64,000 nucleotides of DNA from Undibacterium hunanense (lineage in GTDB: Bacteria > Pseudomonadota > Gammaproteobacteria > Burkholderiales > Burkholderiaceae_D): the NCBI RefSeq assembly GCF_014284335.1, contig NZ_JACOGF010000006.1, positions 1 to 64,000 of the forward strand, read 5' to 3'. The notes beneath the pieces were generated by a model, which worked only from the letters and a program-made list of their open reading frames with translations, had not been told where the DNA came from and ran no database searches. Positions 42,578 through 51,216 of the stretch are shown in pieces. Numbering within the stretch: position 1 is the stretch's first letter; each line of letters opens with the position of its first letter. The position numbers and the translations under genes were made by a program.

Positions 42578-44764
42578 TCAGAGATTATTTTTCAAAAATT
42601 CCCATTTGGCTTTTTGCAATGACCATATGGTCCAGTCACCACGTGGGCCGTGACCTGCACCTGGGTACAATTGCAGACTGTAGTCCTTGCCATTCTTGAT
42701 CAGTTCATCGATCAGCATGACGGTATTTTGCGGGTGTACATTGTCGTCCATGGTGCCATGCATGATGAGAATTTTTCCGCTCAGATCCTTGGCCGCTTTC
42801 AATACACTGCCCTTGTCATAGCCTTCAGCATTTTCCTGAGGCAAACCCATATAACGCTCGGTATAGATACTGTCATACAGACGGTAATCCGTGACTGGCG
42901 CACCGACAAAACCGATCTTCCAGGCTTTGCTATGTGTCATCGCATACGAAGTCATGTAGCCACCATAGCTCCAGCCATTCAGAGCTATCCTGTCCATATC
43001 GGCCCAGCCCTGCTGGCGCAGCCAGTCAAGGCCATCGAGCTGATCCCGCAATTCCAGTTGTCCCAGCTTTTTATGTATCGGCCAGGCACTGACTGCGCCC
43101 TTGTTGCTGGCACTGCGGTTATCCAGTATCCACACCACATAGCCCTGTTGCGCCAGGAAATGATGCCAGAGATTGCTATTCCAGCGGTCCGTGACCTGTG
43201 GTGCCATGGGGCCTGAATACAGATGCTGGTAGACAGGGTATTTTTTCTTCGGATCAAAATCAGGTGGCAGGAACAACAGGCTTTCCATCAAAAAGCCATC
43301 TCGCGATTTGATTTGCTGTTGTGTCACGGTCGCCAGTTTCAGGCCCTGCATTTTTTCCGGCATGCCGACATCGTCAACCAGTTTCAGGGATGTACCTTCT
43401 GCATTGAATACGGCCTGCCTTGGCGGCTGCTTCAAACTGCTCCAGTTGTCGATGAAGTGGGTATAGGCCGTATTCCAGCGTGCCAAATGCGTACCCGATT
43501 CTGCAGTCAGTCTCTGCAACTTGTCGCCCTCCAGGCTGACTGCATACACATCGTTGCCAATCGGATTACGTTCATTCGCGGCAAACAATACCCGCCCCCG
43601 GCTTTCATCCACACCATACACACTACGGATATCCCACTCACCCTGGGTGATGGCTCCTTTCAACTTGTACTGTTTGTCATACCGATACAGGTGCCGGTGC
43701 CCGGTTCGATCTGATTCCCAGACAAAGCTGCCATCTTTCAGGAACTGGGGCAGTGGCAAACGATCCGTCCATGCCGGGCCGCTTTCGCGCAGCAATTGTG
43801 TGCTGCGGTACTGCGCATCGTATAAACGCAAATCCAGCCAGGTCTGTACCCGGTCTTGCCAGGATGCCAGCAACTTGCCATCCGGCGTCCAGCCCACCTG
43901 CACGATCAGGGTTTCTTTGCCAGGATAAGGATTCTCAGTCCAGCTGGTGTTGCCAGCCATATCAACGACACCCAGTCTGACTTCGGGATTGGGATCGCCA
44001 GCCTTGGGATAACGGGTACGTTCAGTCCTGACCGGCTGCACATGATCACCGCTGAGGGTATACACCGGCACCTTGCTTTCATCAAAGCTCAGGTAGGCCA
44101 GTTTTTTCGAATCGGGTGCCCACCAGAAAGCGCGCAGGCGGCCACGGCCATACACCTCTTCCATGTAGACCCAATCAAGGCGACCATTGAATACCGTTTC
44201 ACTACCGCCTGTGGTCATACGTTTTTCGGTAGCGCTGGCGACATCGGTTACATACAGATCATTGCCTTTCAAATACGCGACTGATTGCAGATCGGGAGAA
44301 AGCAGGGCTTCATCTTCAGCCACGTCAGGCGTATGCGTCAATTCCCTGACCTTGCCCTGCTGCAGATCAAGCAGCCATACATCATTCTTGTAGGTGAACA
44401 GATAAGACTTCAGTTCCGGCTTGATCAGCGGTGTCAGCTTATCCACCTGCGCCCTGGCTTCGCGTTCCGGAATGCCCGCCGCCGTCATCATGGCCAGGAT
44501 ATTGCCATCTGCCGGTAGCGCCTGCTTTTCCCAGGTGGCGGGGTTAACTACCCACTGTTGGACGACGCCGTTGGTACTCTGGGTTTCTATCAGACGGTTT
44601 TGTGCATCCCATGCCAGACGAGTGAGGGTTTTGGTATCAAATTTTTCTTTTTTTGTCGGGTGATACAACATTTCCAGACTCAACATTCCTTCTTGCGCAT
44701 GGACGGCCGTAACCACCAGCAGCGGGAACAGGAACAACAACTGCGATACCTTGCGAAGTTTCAT
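42578..44764 (-). CDS. Dipeptidyl-peptidase IV (S9 family)
   Basis: A 728-residue exported peptidase (signal VSQLLFLFPLLVVTAVHAQ). The N-terminal eight-bladed propeller domain (about 30-470) has the double Glu that binds the substrate amino terminus (WVYMEEVYGRGR). The C-terminal hydrolase domain has the nucleophile in LNGWSYGGYMTSY, Asp in MHGTMDDNVHPQ and His in YPGAGHGPRGD. It removes X-Pro or X-Ala dipeptides from peptides. Single gene; the 336-bp gap upstream (44765-45100) holds only the downstream end of the pilin duplication. Confidence 0.92.
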   Translation of the reverse strand: MKLRKVSQLLFLFPLLVVTAVHAQEGMLSLEMLYHPTKKEKFDTKTLTRLAWDAQNRLIETQSTNGVVQQWVVNPATWEKQALPADGNILAMMTAAGIPEREARAQVDKLTPLIKPELKSYLFTYKNDVWLLDLQQGKVRELTHTPDVAEDEALLSPDLQSVAYLKGNDLYVTDVASATEKRMTTGGSETVFNGRLDWVYMEEVYGRGRLRAFWWAPDSKKLAYLSFDESKVPVYTLSGDHVQPVRTERTRYPKAGDPNPEVRLGVVDMAGNTSWTENPYPGKETLIVQVGWTPDGKLLASWQDRVQTWLDLRLYDAQYRSTQLLRESGPAWTDRLPLPQFLKDGSFVWESDRTGHRHLYRYDKQYKLKGAITQGEWDIRSVYGVDESRGRVLFAANERNPIGNDVYAVSLEGDKLQRLTAESGTHLARWNTAYTHFIDNWSSLKQPPRQAVFNAEGTSLKLVDDVGMPEKMQGLKLATVTQQQIKSRDGFLMESLLFLPPDFDPKKKYPVYQHLYSGPMAPQVTDRWNSNLWHHFLAQQGYVVWILDNRSASNKGAVSAWPIHKKLGQLELRDQLDGLDWLRQQGWADMDRIALNGWSYGGYMTSYAMTHSKAWKIGFVGAPVTDYRLYDSIYTERYMGLPQENAEGYDKGSVLKAAKDLSGKILIMHGTMDDNVHPQNTVMLIDELIKNGKDYSLQLYPGAGHGPRGDWTIWSLQKAKWEFLKNNL

Positions 44765-45100
44765 AAGACTCCTACTCTTTTCATTTCATTAATACTGATC
44801 AGGCTTTTACCAGAAATGCATGATCAAACCTTTGCATCAAGGAATTATGACCGCTATACAGGGCAGCAGTTCAAGTATTGGGGAACGAGAACGAGAAAAA
44901 AGCAGGGAATGCCTGAAAGGCGGGGGATACAGAAAACAGGCTATTCCGGCTTAAATATGACAGACCCGGCGCCCCGGGTCGGTCTGTCCTGGAAAATCTG
45001 CCTGTCAGAAACCATCATCAAGCTGAAAAACATCACATTATAAAAATCTGACGTACACATCCGGCCATTCCCTCCATGTGAAGGGGCCGTACCAAGTCGA

Positions 45101-45598
45101 TCAGTAAGTCAAGGTAACGGTAACAGTATCGCTATACACACCAGCGGCGACGCTCTGTCCACTAGGTACCCGGCCATACACGGAAATGGATTGGGCGGAA
45201 CCAGTACCTGTACCAATCGCAGTATCGGAACCCACGGTATTGCCCCAGACGGTGCTGCGACCTGCATCTTTATAAAGAGAATACGTCAGTGTGCCACTGA
45301 CAGAACCTGTCATCTTACGGGCTGCCATGGTGGCGCCCGAGCCACCACCGGCATCCAGACCAACGTTATAAGATGTGCCATTAGTGCAAGTGATGCTGAC
45401 GGCAGCGCTGTTGTCGATCTGACTGCTTGCATAGGCGCCAAAAGCCAGGGAAGCACCGGTCACAGAACATGCCGACAAGACGGTGGCGGACACTGACAGG
45501 CTGCCAGTAGAAGTCGCTGCAAAGCTGCTGGCTGAAACGCACAAGCAGATGGCAGAAAACAATTTGGTGATCAGGCGGTTGCGGTTTGCGTTGGACAT
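45101..45598 (-). CDS. Spore-coat-U/Csu-type pilin, duplicate 1
   Basis: A 165-residue secreted pilin subunit (signal ends SASSFAA) with the spore coat U/CsuA-B fold: CSVTGASLAFGAYAS, VSITCTNGTSYNVGLDAGGG and the C-terminal donor-strand-type VYSDTVTVTLTY. Two Cys should form the pilin disulfide. Nearly identical to the product of the next gene upstream. It has its own leader with a conserved inverted repeat, so it may be expressed apart from the pilus operon. Probably an alternative major subunit. Confidence 0.85.
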   Translation of the reverse strand: MSNANRNRLITKLFSAICLCVSASSFAATSTGSLSVSATVLSACSVTGASLAFGAYASSQIDNSAAVSITCTNGTSYNVGLDAGGGSGATMAARKMTGSVSGTLTYSLYKDAGRSTVWGNTVGSDTAIGTGTGSAQSISVYGRVPSGQSVAAGVYSDTVTVTLTY

Positions 45599-45705
45599 GA
45601 TGTTTTCCTAAGGCTGAATTATCGGGTTCTGTTAGTGGCTAGCTTTTTCATATTTCTGAATCAAGCTCAGTGATGTAACTTTATGCCCGATAGACTTTCT
45701 GTGGT

Positions 45706-45754
45706 ATCAGGGTAAACCTGAGTTTCGCCTTATGTGACTCAGGGTTTTCCTGAT
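45706..45754. promoter_or_regulatory. Conserved inverted-repeat leader, pilin duplicate 1
   Basis: ATCAGGGTAAACCTGAGT (45706-45723) and ACTCAGGGTTTTCCTGAT (45737-45754) are complementary at 15 of 18 positions. Each arm is itself a CAGG-N5-CCTG near-palindrome. It lies 108-156 bases upstream of the pilin start. The same structure precedes the other copy, so it is conserved while the bases between the arms vary. Confidence 0.5.
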
Positions 45755-46130
45755 ATCGACAAAAATCGGCAAAATAATTTAAAAAATAATGGCCACCGTT
45801 CAGCGGCAGCAACAGAAGTATTTCTTGTGGAAAACGCCACAAAAAAACAAAAATAACGCCAATAACAGGCAATTTCGCCACGCATATGACGGAACCGACA
45901 CCCGTATCCGTCTACCCAGGAAAATCCGACTGTCATAAATCATCAACAAGCCTAAATGGCCTGCCTAATAAAAAAATACGACAAAAATACGACGCAAATA
46001 CACAAATGCGACACAAATACATACACATACAAGGTGCACGACCTGCCAATGCAAAGGCAATCAGCAATCAGTGGTGACGCAGTACCAACTCGATACTAAT
46101 TCAATACTTATAGCGTATCAGCCTGGTCTA

Positions 46131-46628
46131 TCAGTAAGTCAGGGTAACGGTAACAGTATCGCTATATACACCGGCGTCGACATTCTGCCCGCTTGGTACG
46201 CGGCCATACACAGACATGGATTGCGCAGAGCCGGTACCTGTGCCAATGGCTGTATCGGAACCCACGGTATTACCCCAGACGGTGCTGCGACCGGCATCCT
46301 TGTAAAGAGAATAACTCAGCGTTCCGCTGACAGAGCCTGTCATCTTGCGGGATGCCATGGTGGCACCCGAGCCACCACCGGCATCCAGCCCAACGTTATA
46401 AGATGTGCCATTGGTACAAGTGACGCTGACGGCAGCACTGTTATCAATCTGGGCATTTGTGTAACTTCCAAAAGCCAGGGAAGCCCCCGTCACCGAACAG
46501 GCAGCCAGGACAGTGGATGACACTGACAGGCTACCAGTGGAGGTCGCTGCAAAGCTGCTGGCTGTCATGCACAGAAAGACGGCGGGCAATAATTGGTGTA
46601 TCAGGCGATGGCGGTTTGCGTTGGACAT
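46131..46628 (-). CDS. Spore-coat-U/Csu-type pilin, duplicate 2
   Basis: A 165-residue pilin starting at MSNANRHRLIHQ (46628, with GAGG upstream); an ATG at 46691 lies in the leader. Same motifs as duplicate 1: CSVTGASLAFGSYTN, VSVTCTNGTSYNVGLDAGGG and VYSDTVTVTLTY. Differences cluster at the signal peptide and at surface positions. It lies downstream of the usher operon in the same direction, separated by 241 bases and its own inverted-repeat leader. Confidence 0.85.
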   Translation of the reverse strand: MSNANRHRLIHQLLPAVFLCMTASSFAATSTGSLSVSSTVLAACSVTGASLAFGSYTNAQIDNSAAVSVTCTNGTSYNVGLDAGGGSGATMASRKMTGSVSGTLSYSLYKDAGRSTVWGNTVGSDTAIGTGTGSAQSMSVYGRVPSGQNVDAGVYSDTVTVTLTY

Positions 46629-46746
46629 GATGGTTTCCTCAGGCTGGATTCGGGTTCTGTTTCTGGTTCTTTTGTAAGCCAGGTTTTTCACTGTTTTGAG
46701 TACCTGCGCTGTAATAGAACTTTATGCCCGACAAGCTTTCTGTGGT

Positions 46747-46795
46747 ATCAGGGTAAGCCTGAGTTTTGCCGTATATAACTCAGGGTTTTCCTGAT
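46747..46795. promoter_or_regulatory. Conserved inverted-repeat leader, pilin duplicate 2
   Basis: ATCAGGGTAAGCCTGAGT (46747-46764) faces ACTCAGGGTTTTCCTGAT (46778-46795) across 13 bases, the same spacing as in the other copy. The second arm is identical in both copies. Candidate operator or RNA hairpin. Confidence 0.5.
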
Positions 46796-46869
46796 ATGGG
46801 CAAAAATCGGCAAAATTATTTACCGCGTTTTGAAAACCTGTTTCATCCATACATCAGTCAATACATTTT

Positions 46870-47343
46870 TCAATACGTCAGCAAAATCGTGACCGTATCG
46901 AGATAGGCTCCTGCCTTGACGTTCTGTTTGGCAGCGATACGCCCATACACGGAATAATTGCGTATCACCGGTACCACTACATTGAGCAGGTAACCATCGT
47001 TGACCACGGTAGAGCTGGCAGTGCCATCGCCCCAGACGGTGGTGCGCCCGGAATCGGTGTATAGCTGGTAAGTCATTTGTGAACTGCCACTGGTCATGAT
47101 CCTCGACCCTATGGTGCCCGTCAGACCGGCATTCAGCTTGACGCTATAGCTGACCAGTATCGACACCAGGGCATTGCAGGTCACCGTCACCGTGCCGCTG
47201 ATATCAGAAGGCGTATTCGATAGCGGATCATAGGTACTGAATGTCACTGGCAGCGTGGAAACCGTACAGGTCAGGGCTTGAGCCTCATAACTGAAGAGCA
47301 GCATCAGGATCAGAAATAGTTGGCGAAAATAGCGCATGATCAT
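46870..47343 (-). CDS. Spore-coat-U domain protein, candidate pilus tip subunit
   Basis: A 157-residue secreted protein with signal LFLILMLLFSYEAQA and a single spore coat U domain (LTCTVSTLPVTFSTYDPLSNTPSDISG, MTYQLYTDSGRTTVWG, AGAYLDTVTILLTY). It follows the usher gene with an ATGA overlap, the position of csuE in Csu operons. Real CsuE tip adhesins are about twice as long with two such domains, so this may be a reduced tip or minor subunit. A second ATG lies two codons in. Confidence 0.75.
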   Translation of the reverse strand: MIMRYFRQLFLILMLLFSYEAQALTCTVSTLPVTFSTYDPLSNTPSDISGTVTVTCNALVSILVSYSVKLNAGLTGTIGSRIMTSGSSQMTYQLYTDSGRTTVWGDGTASSTVVNDGYLLNVVVPVIRNYSVYGRIAAKQNVKAGAYLDTVTILLTY

Positions 47344-49646
47344 TTACAGGTAAGTGGACCTATCACGGGTATCGTGTCTTTTTGCGGAATACTGCCCGCG
47401 TTCATACGACATCTGGCCCCGGTTGCAGTAATGATTTCGAGATTGTTATCGATCTGCACTTCAGGAAAATACGTTTCACCGTCATACCCGACCAGTGCCT
47501 GCACGCCGCCGCGCTTCATGCGGACCTGGCTGCCGACAGGCAGGAATTTGCCATCCTGGTCACGCAATATGATGCGCGCACCCAGGCTTCGGGCAAGTTT
47601 GAAATGCGCAATGACACCGTTACGGTGCTGTGGTCTGACCGTTTGCTCAGACACGCCTACCTGCACATCCAGTGGCAATTCAGTGAGATCAAGGGAAATC
47701 TTGTTGAGTTCATACGAGCGCAGGTCGGGTATCAGCAATTTGCCACGCTGATCAGTACGGCCCACCTTGCGGTTTTCAGCAAATACCGGGACATCGCTGA
47801 TACCATTGGTATCCACAATGGCAAAACTGTCATCCACCCAGTTGGACAGAAAGAAAGAGCGGTCGGCCCACACCACAGCCCCACGCACATTGGCGCGCTG
47901 GCTCAGTAGGTTGGCATTTTGCGCGACGGCAAAACTGGCACGTGCAGCATCGGCGCGGTAAGAAAACTCAGCCAGCCTTTGTGTATAGTCACCCTCATTC
48001 GCCTGTAGTTGCCAGCCAATATCGCCAGCCACGATGGCCGGCCTGGATGCCTGTAGCGACAGATTGCGCAGGCCACCGCCTGATGTATAGGTGGCACTCA
48101 CACTATCCCTGCCCCCCAGGGCCATGAGCAAACCCATGGTCAGGCCATAGCTCTGGTCCGTGCTGTTGCGAAACCCTGTCAGGAAAAAATTTGCCCGGTT
48201 GAAAATCGACTTGAAATAGGAAAAGGAAAATATGTCGGCATCTATCTGCCTCACTTCCGGCATGTTTTCAGTACCTGGCAAAGTCGTTTTTGCCGAGGTA
48301 TAAGCCAGGTTCAACGAGCCATACTGTTGTGAATATAAACCCACGCTGGCATTCAGCAAGGCACGTGGCACGGGCGACCCGTACACGGCACCAATGTCGC
48401 GATAATCACGGTCGGCCTGTAATTTTGAAACGGAAAAACTGGCCTCGGCAGCGCGCCGCTCAAACCCCAGCATATATTGCCGGCCACGCCTGTCACCCAT
48501 GGTGCTGCCGCTGATTGCTGCACTCAATACCCCCCAGTCATACAGTGTGGTTGCCAGGCCCATGCCGGCCAGACGCAGTGAATTGGCCGTTTCTGCATGT
48601 CCTTCCAGAGTCAGGGTGGGCGAATAACCGTAGCGTGTCGATGCAGATGCCACCATGCCACCGTAGTCGCTACTTTGCAGTCCATAATTTCTGCGCAGCG
48701 CCCCAGCTTCAAGCGAATAGGAAAACAGGCCATCCCGCAGCAATTTTTCGCTGGCATAAAACGGTATGTTCCTGAAGGTCTGGCGCCCCAGCGCATCGGT
48801 CACGGCAATCGACACCGTACCAGCACCGGTAGCGACAGGTGCACGCCGGATTTCAAAAGGCCCCGGCGGCACTGCTTCCGATAACTGGCGTATGCCGTTC
48901 AGGAACAGGTCTACATTGGAAGCCACAACGGCCTCGCCACGCAGATCAGGGGTAGGAAACGTCACCAGGTCCGGCCGCAGGCTGAAATCGGTGGAAAGCT
49001 GCAGGCCCCCAATACGTACCGGCCTCGACCAGGTCAGTCCATTGCTGATAAAGTCACCGACACTGTAGCGCTGCATGGTAGTAGGGCTGGAATGAGTATA
49101 CGTGGTATCAAGCCGCAAAGGACTGAACCTGCCACCTTGTGCATAGGCCAGGCCGGTACTGCTGAATACATGGGGACCATAAAACACCCTGGCCTCGGCC
49201 AGGCCACTGAGAGCACGGCTACCTGCCGTCTGCGATGCCAGCACATCATAGTTGATCAAGGCCCCCAGACTCCTGTCTGTCATGGCCCTTGCCTCATCGT
49301 CGGCAGAGCTCATGGTCAATTGCGTGGTACCGAGCATGTCTGCGCGCACATTGATATTGATTTTCTGCGCAGCCATATCGAGCTGGACATCATCAGAAAA
49401 ACTGGCCAGGTCGATTTGCTGTCCCTGCTGCCCTTGCTGCAACTGTTGTGCTGTCAGTCGTATACCGGCAGCCTGCAATTCTTCCACGCTTGCATATAAC
49501 TTGCCTGCACGCCTGGTAAATGGCACTACTGCCTGCGTCTGACGCCCGTTCACACTCACCTCCAGCAATAATATTTCGTCCGCCGGGGCAGCCTGAAGCA
49601 AAGTCGTCATACAGAAAAACATGGCACACATGACCAGTAATTTCAT
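47340..49646 (-). CDS. csuD: Outer-membrane usher of an archaic chaperone-usher pilus
   Basis: A 768-residue FimD/CsuD-family usher with signal peptide (CAMFFCMTTLLQAA) and an N-terminal chaperone-binding domain (LLLEVSVNGRQTQAVVPF). The 24-stranded barrel (about 120-620) has the usher motif GPFEIRRAPVATGAGTVSIAVTDALGRQ, and C-terminal plug and domain-2 elements follow. It is somewhat shorter than FimD and in line with the archaic Csu branch. It overlaps the chaperone gene by 4 bases upstream and the next subunit by 4 bases downstream. Confidence 0.9.
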   Translation of the reverse strand: MKLLVMCAMFFCMTTLLQAAPADEILLLEVSVNGRQTQAVVPFTRRAGKLYASVEELQAAGIRLTAQQLQQGQQGQQIDLASFSDDVQLDMAAQKININVRADMLGTTQLTMSSADDEARAMTDRSLGALINYDVLASQTAGSRALSGLAEARVFYGPHVFSSTGLAYAQGGRFSPLRLDTTYTHSSPTTMQRYSVGDFISNGLTWSRPVRIGGLQLSTDFSLRPDLVTFPTPDLRGEAVVASNVDLFLNGIRQLSEAVPPGPFEIRRAPVATGAGTVSIAVTDALGRQTFRNIPFYASEKLLRDGLFSYSLEAGALRRNYGLQSSDYGGMVASASTRYGYSPTLTLEGHAETANSLRLAGMGLATTLYDWGVLSAAISGSTMGDRRGRQYMLGFERRAAEASFSVSKLQADRDYRDIGAVYGSPVPRALLNASVGLYSQQYGSLNLAYTSAKTTLPGTENMPEVRQIDADIFSFSYFKSIFNRANFFLTGFRNSTDQSYGLTMGLLMALGGRDSVSATYTSGGGLRNLSLQASRPAIVAGDIGWQLQANEGDYTQRLAEFSYRADAARASFAVAQNANLLSQRANVRGAVVWADRSFFLSNWVDDSFAIVDTNGISDVPVFAENRKVGRTDQRGKLLIPDLRSYELNKISLDLTELPLDVQVGVSEQTVRPQHRNGVIAHFKLARSLGARIILRDQDGKFLPVGSQVRMKRGGVQALVGYDGETYFPEVQIDNNLEIITATGARCRMNAGSIPQKDTIPVIGPLTCK

Positions 49647-50353
49647 GGCATGACGATGGTATCCACTTCGATGGCTCCGGTATCTGCTGTTGCATATATC
49701 TTCACTGGCAACCCGGCCTTGAGTTCTGCGGCTGACTCAAATTCATAGCGACGCTTTGCGCCTGCCAGAGCATACGGATTGGCGGCGGCTTTCGGTACCA
49801 GTCGCTTGCCATCAGGCAGACCCACGCTGATATTGAGTAACCTGGTCCGCTGGCCGCCCTGGTTTTCTACAGTGATGGTTTGCTTGCTGCCGGCTTCGAC
49901 ACGCCAGTTGATGCGTGCCGCCTGCGGCTTGTCCGGGACAAGAAATACCGGCATGGAAATACGGAACTTGAAATTGACTGCGACCTGACCTTCGTCTGGA
50001 ATTTCATCAATCAACAGGCGATAAGCCAGCTCGACATTACTGGACTGGGGCTTGCGAGATACCACGCGTATGACCTGGGATGCGCCAGGCGCGATGCTGA
50101 ACATGGGGGGGCTGATCAGCAGGGTTTCGGTACTGTTGAGCTGGTCATCATTGTCCAGCTGGGTCCATTCATAACCACGGACCTGCAGGGAAACGGCATG
50201 ATCGTCCTTATTAACGATACGTATGACACCAGCCGTACGATTCATGCCCAATTCAAGTACGACAGGAGCGATCTCGAAATTGGAAGCACGGGCAGAGAAA
50301 GAGCCTGCCATCAAACTGAAACCAAGAATTAAAACACATGCATAAGGAAACAT
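49643..50353 (-). CDS. csuC: Periplasmic pilus chaperone (CsuC-like)
   Basis: A 236-residue periplasmic chaperone with signal ending ARASN and the two-Ig fold: LELGMNRTAGVIRIVNKDDHAVSLQVRGYEW, then the F1-G1 region SIAPGASQVIRVVSRKPQ with ELAYRLLIDEIP, and the C-terminal Ig domain. It donates a strand to pilin subunits and delivers them to the usher. GGAGGAG precedes the start. Second gene of the operon, 28 bases after the first pilin. Confidence 0.88.
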   Translation of the reverse strand: MFPYACVLILGFSLMAGSFSARASNFEIAPVVLELGMNRTAGVIRIVNKDDHAVSLQVRGYEWTQLDNDDQLNSTETLLISPPMFSIAPGASQVIRVVSRKPQSSNVELAYRLLIDEIPDEGQVAVNFKFRISMPVFLVPDKPQAARINWRVEAGSKQTITVENQGGQRTRLLNISVGLPDGKRLVPKAAANPYALAGAKRRYEFESAAELKAGLPVKIYATADTGAIEVDTIVMP

Positions 50354-50381
50354 GACGTCTCCTCCATCGCGAGGTTTTACA

Positions 50382-50882
50382 TCAATAGGTCAGGGTGATG
50401 CTTACCGCTTCATTGTAATTACCAGGTGTAACTACCTGACCAGCCGGGATGCGACCATATACAGGCAGATTTTGCAGATTGCCATTGCCGGTACCGGCGA
50501 CGGCATTGCTGTCCACAGCGCTTCCCCAGAGCTTGCTACGCGACGCATCCTGAAACAAGGCATAGTTCAGTGTGGCATTTGACGGACCTGCCATCTGCCG
50601 TACATTGGCATTGGCACCACCAAGACTCACCACGTAGGCCGTGCCTTGCGAACAATTCACACCGATATTGCTGGTTTGTTCAACAGGCGTGGTTTCATAA
50701 TTTCCAAAGGAAATTGCCGAACCCTGTACTGTACAAGTTGGGACAACAACTGCAGATACTGCCAGGCTGGCAGTACGATTCTCTGCCAGAGCTGGTGTTA
50801 GTATAACAAGTAAAGCAGAGAGCATTGCAAAATTAATCATTAACTTTGGCAATGTTTTTATTTTATTTAAAAAAATACACAT
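50382..50882 (-). CDS. Spore-coat-U/CsuA-B-type pilin, first operon gene
   Basis: A 166-residue secreted subunit with a signal peptide ending TPALAE. Pilin motifs: CTVQGSAISFGNYET, IGVNCSQGTAYVVSLGG, LFQDASRSKLWGSAV and the terminal VSITLTY. It is clearly related to, but diverged from, the two duplicated pilins downstream. First gene of the order pilin, chaperone, usher, tip, typical of archaic Csu-type operons. No strong ribosome site is visible. Confidence 0.85.
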   Translation of the reverse strand: MCIFLNKIKTLPKLMINFAMLSALLVILTPALAENRTASLAVSAVVVPTCTVQGSAISFGNYETTPVEQTSNIGVNCSQGTAYVVSLGGANANVRQMAGPSNATLNYALFQDASRSKLWGSAVDSNAVAGTGNGNLQNLPVYGRIPAGQVVTPGNYNEAVSITLTY

Positions 50883-50988
50883 TATCTGATAAGAGGAACA
50901 TCAATCTGTACCGGCATGGTCAACTGCATCACGCAACCAGGCTCCTGATTGCAGTTTTTAACCTGCATTCATCCGGTATTCATCTGTT

Positions 50989-51018
50989 TTGACAAAAAAT
51001 TACAACTAATTCTATAAT
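50989..51018 (+). promoter_or_regulatory. Strong sigma-70 promoter in the pilus/kinase gap
   Basis: TTGACA (50989-50994) and TATAAT (51013-51018), both perfect, are separated by 18 bases. The predicted start is near 51025, giving a leader of about 190 bases before the kinase gene at 51217. The rest of the 334-bp gap holds a GCAA-N-CAGG-CT-CCTG-N-TTGC palindrome near 50934-50953 that may affect the pilus operon. Confidence 0.75.
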
Positions 51019-51216
51019 AATTGCTAATATCTAATTTGCAATGATCTTTGTTGTTATGGCTAGCTTTTTTCTGGCCGTAAAACAACCGGGCAGGACTAAA
51101 CACAAACAACAAGTCTGAAGCTGTAAGGATATAGCGATATTCCTTTATCAGCACGCAAAATCGCTTTTTTATACAATATTTTGCCTTCTACTTGCTAACT
51201 GTATAAGGACCAGCTG

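Larger units (their letters stand above)
44957..46800 (-). repeat. Tandem duplication carrying a pilin gene and its flanks
   Basis: Two units, about 44957-45775 and 45886-46815, are alike from the region downstream of the pilin gene through the gene to the inverted-repeat leader. Downstream marks: GGAAAATC, CTGTCA and a CATCA-CAAGC block, at 44990-45020 and 45918-45955. Leader marks: identical ACTCAGGGTTTTCCTGATAT blocks. The two encoded proteins differ at few positions (mature regions around 90% identical by eye). Unit 1 also has a hairpin GACAGACC/GGTCTGTC (44959-44988) after the gene. Confidence 0.75.
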
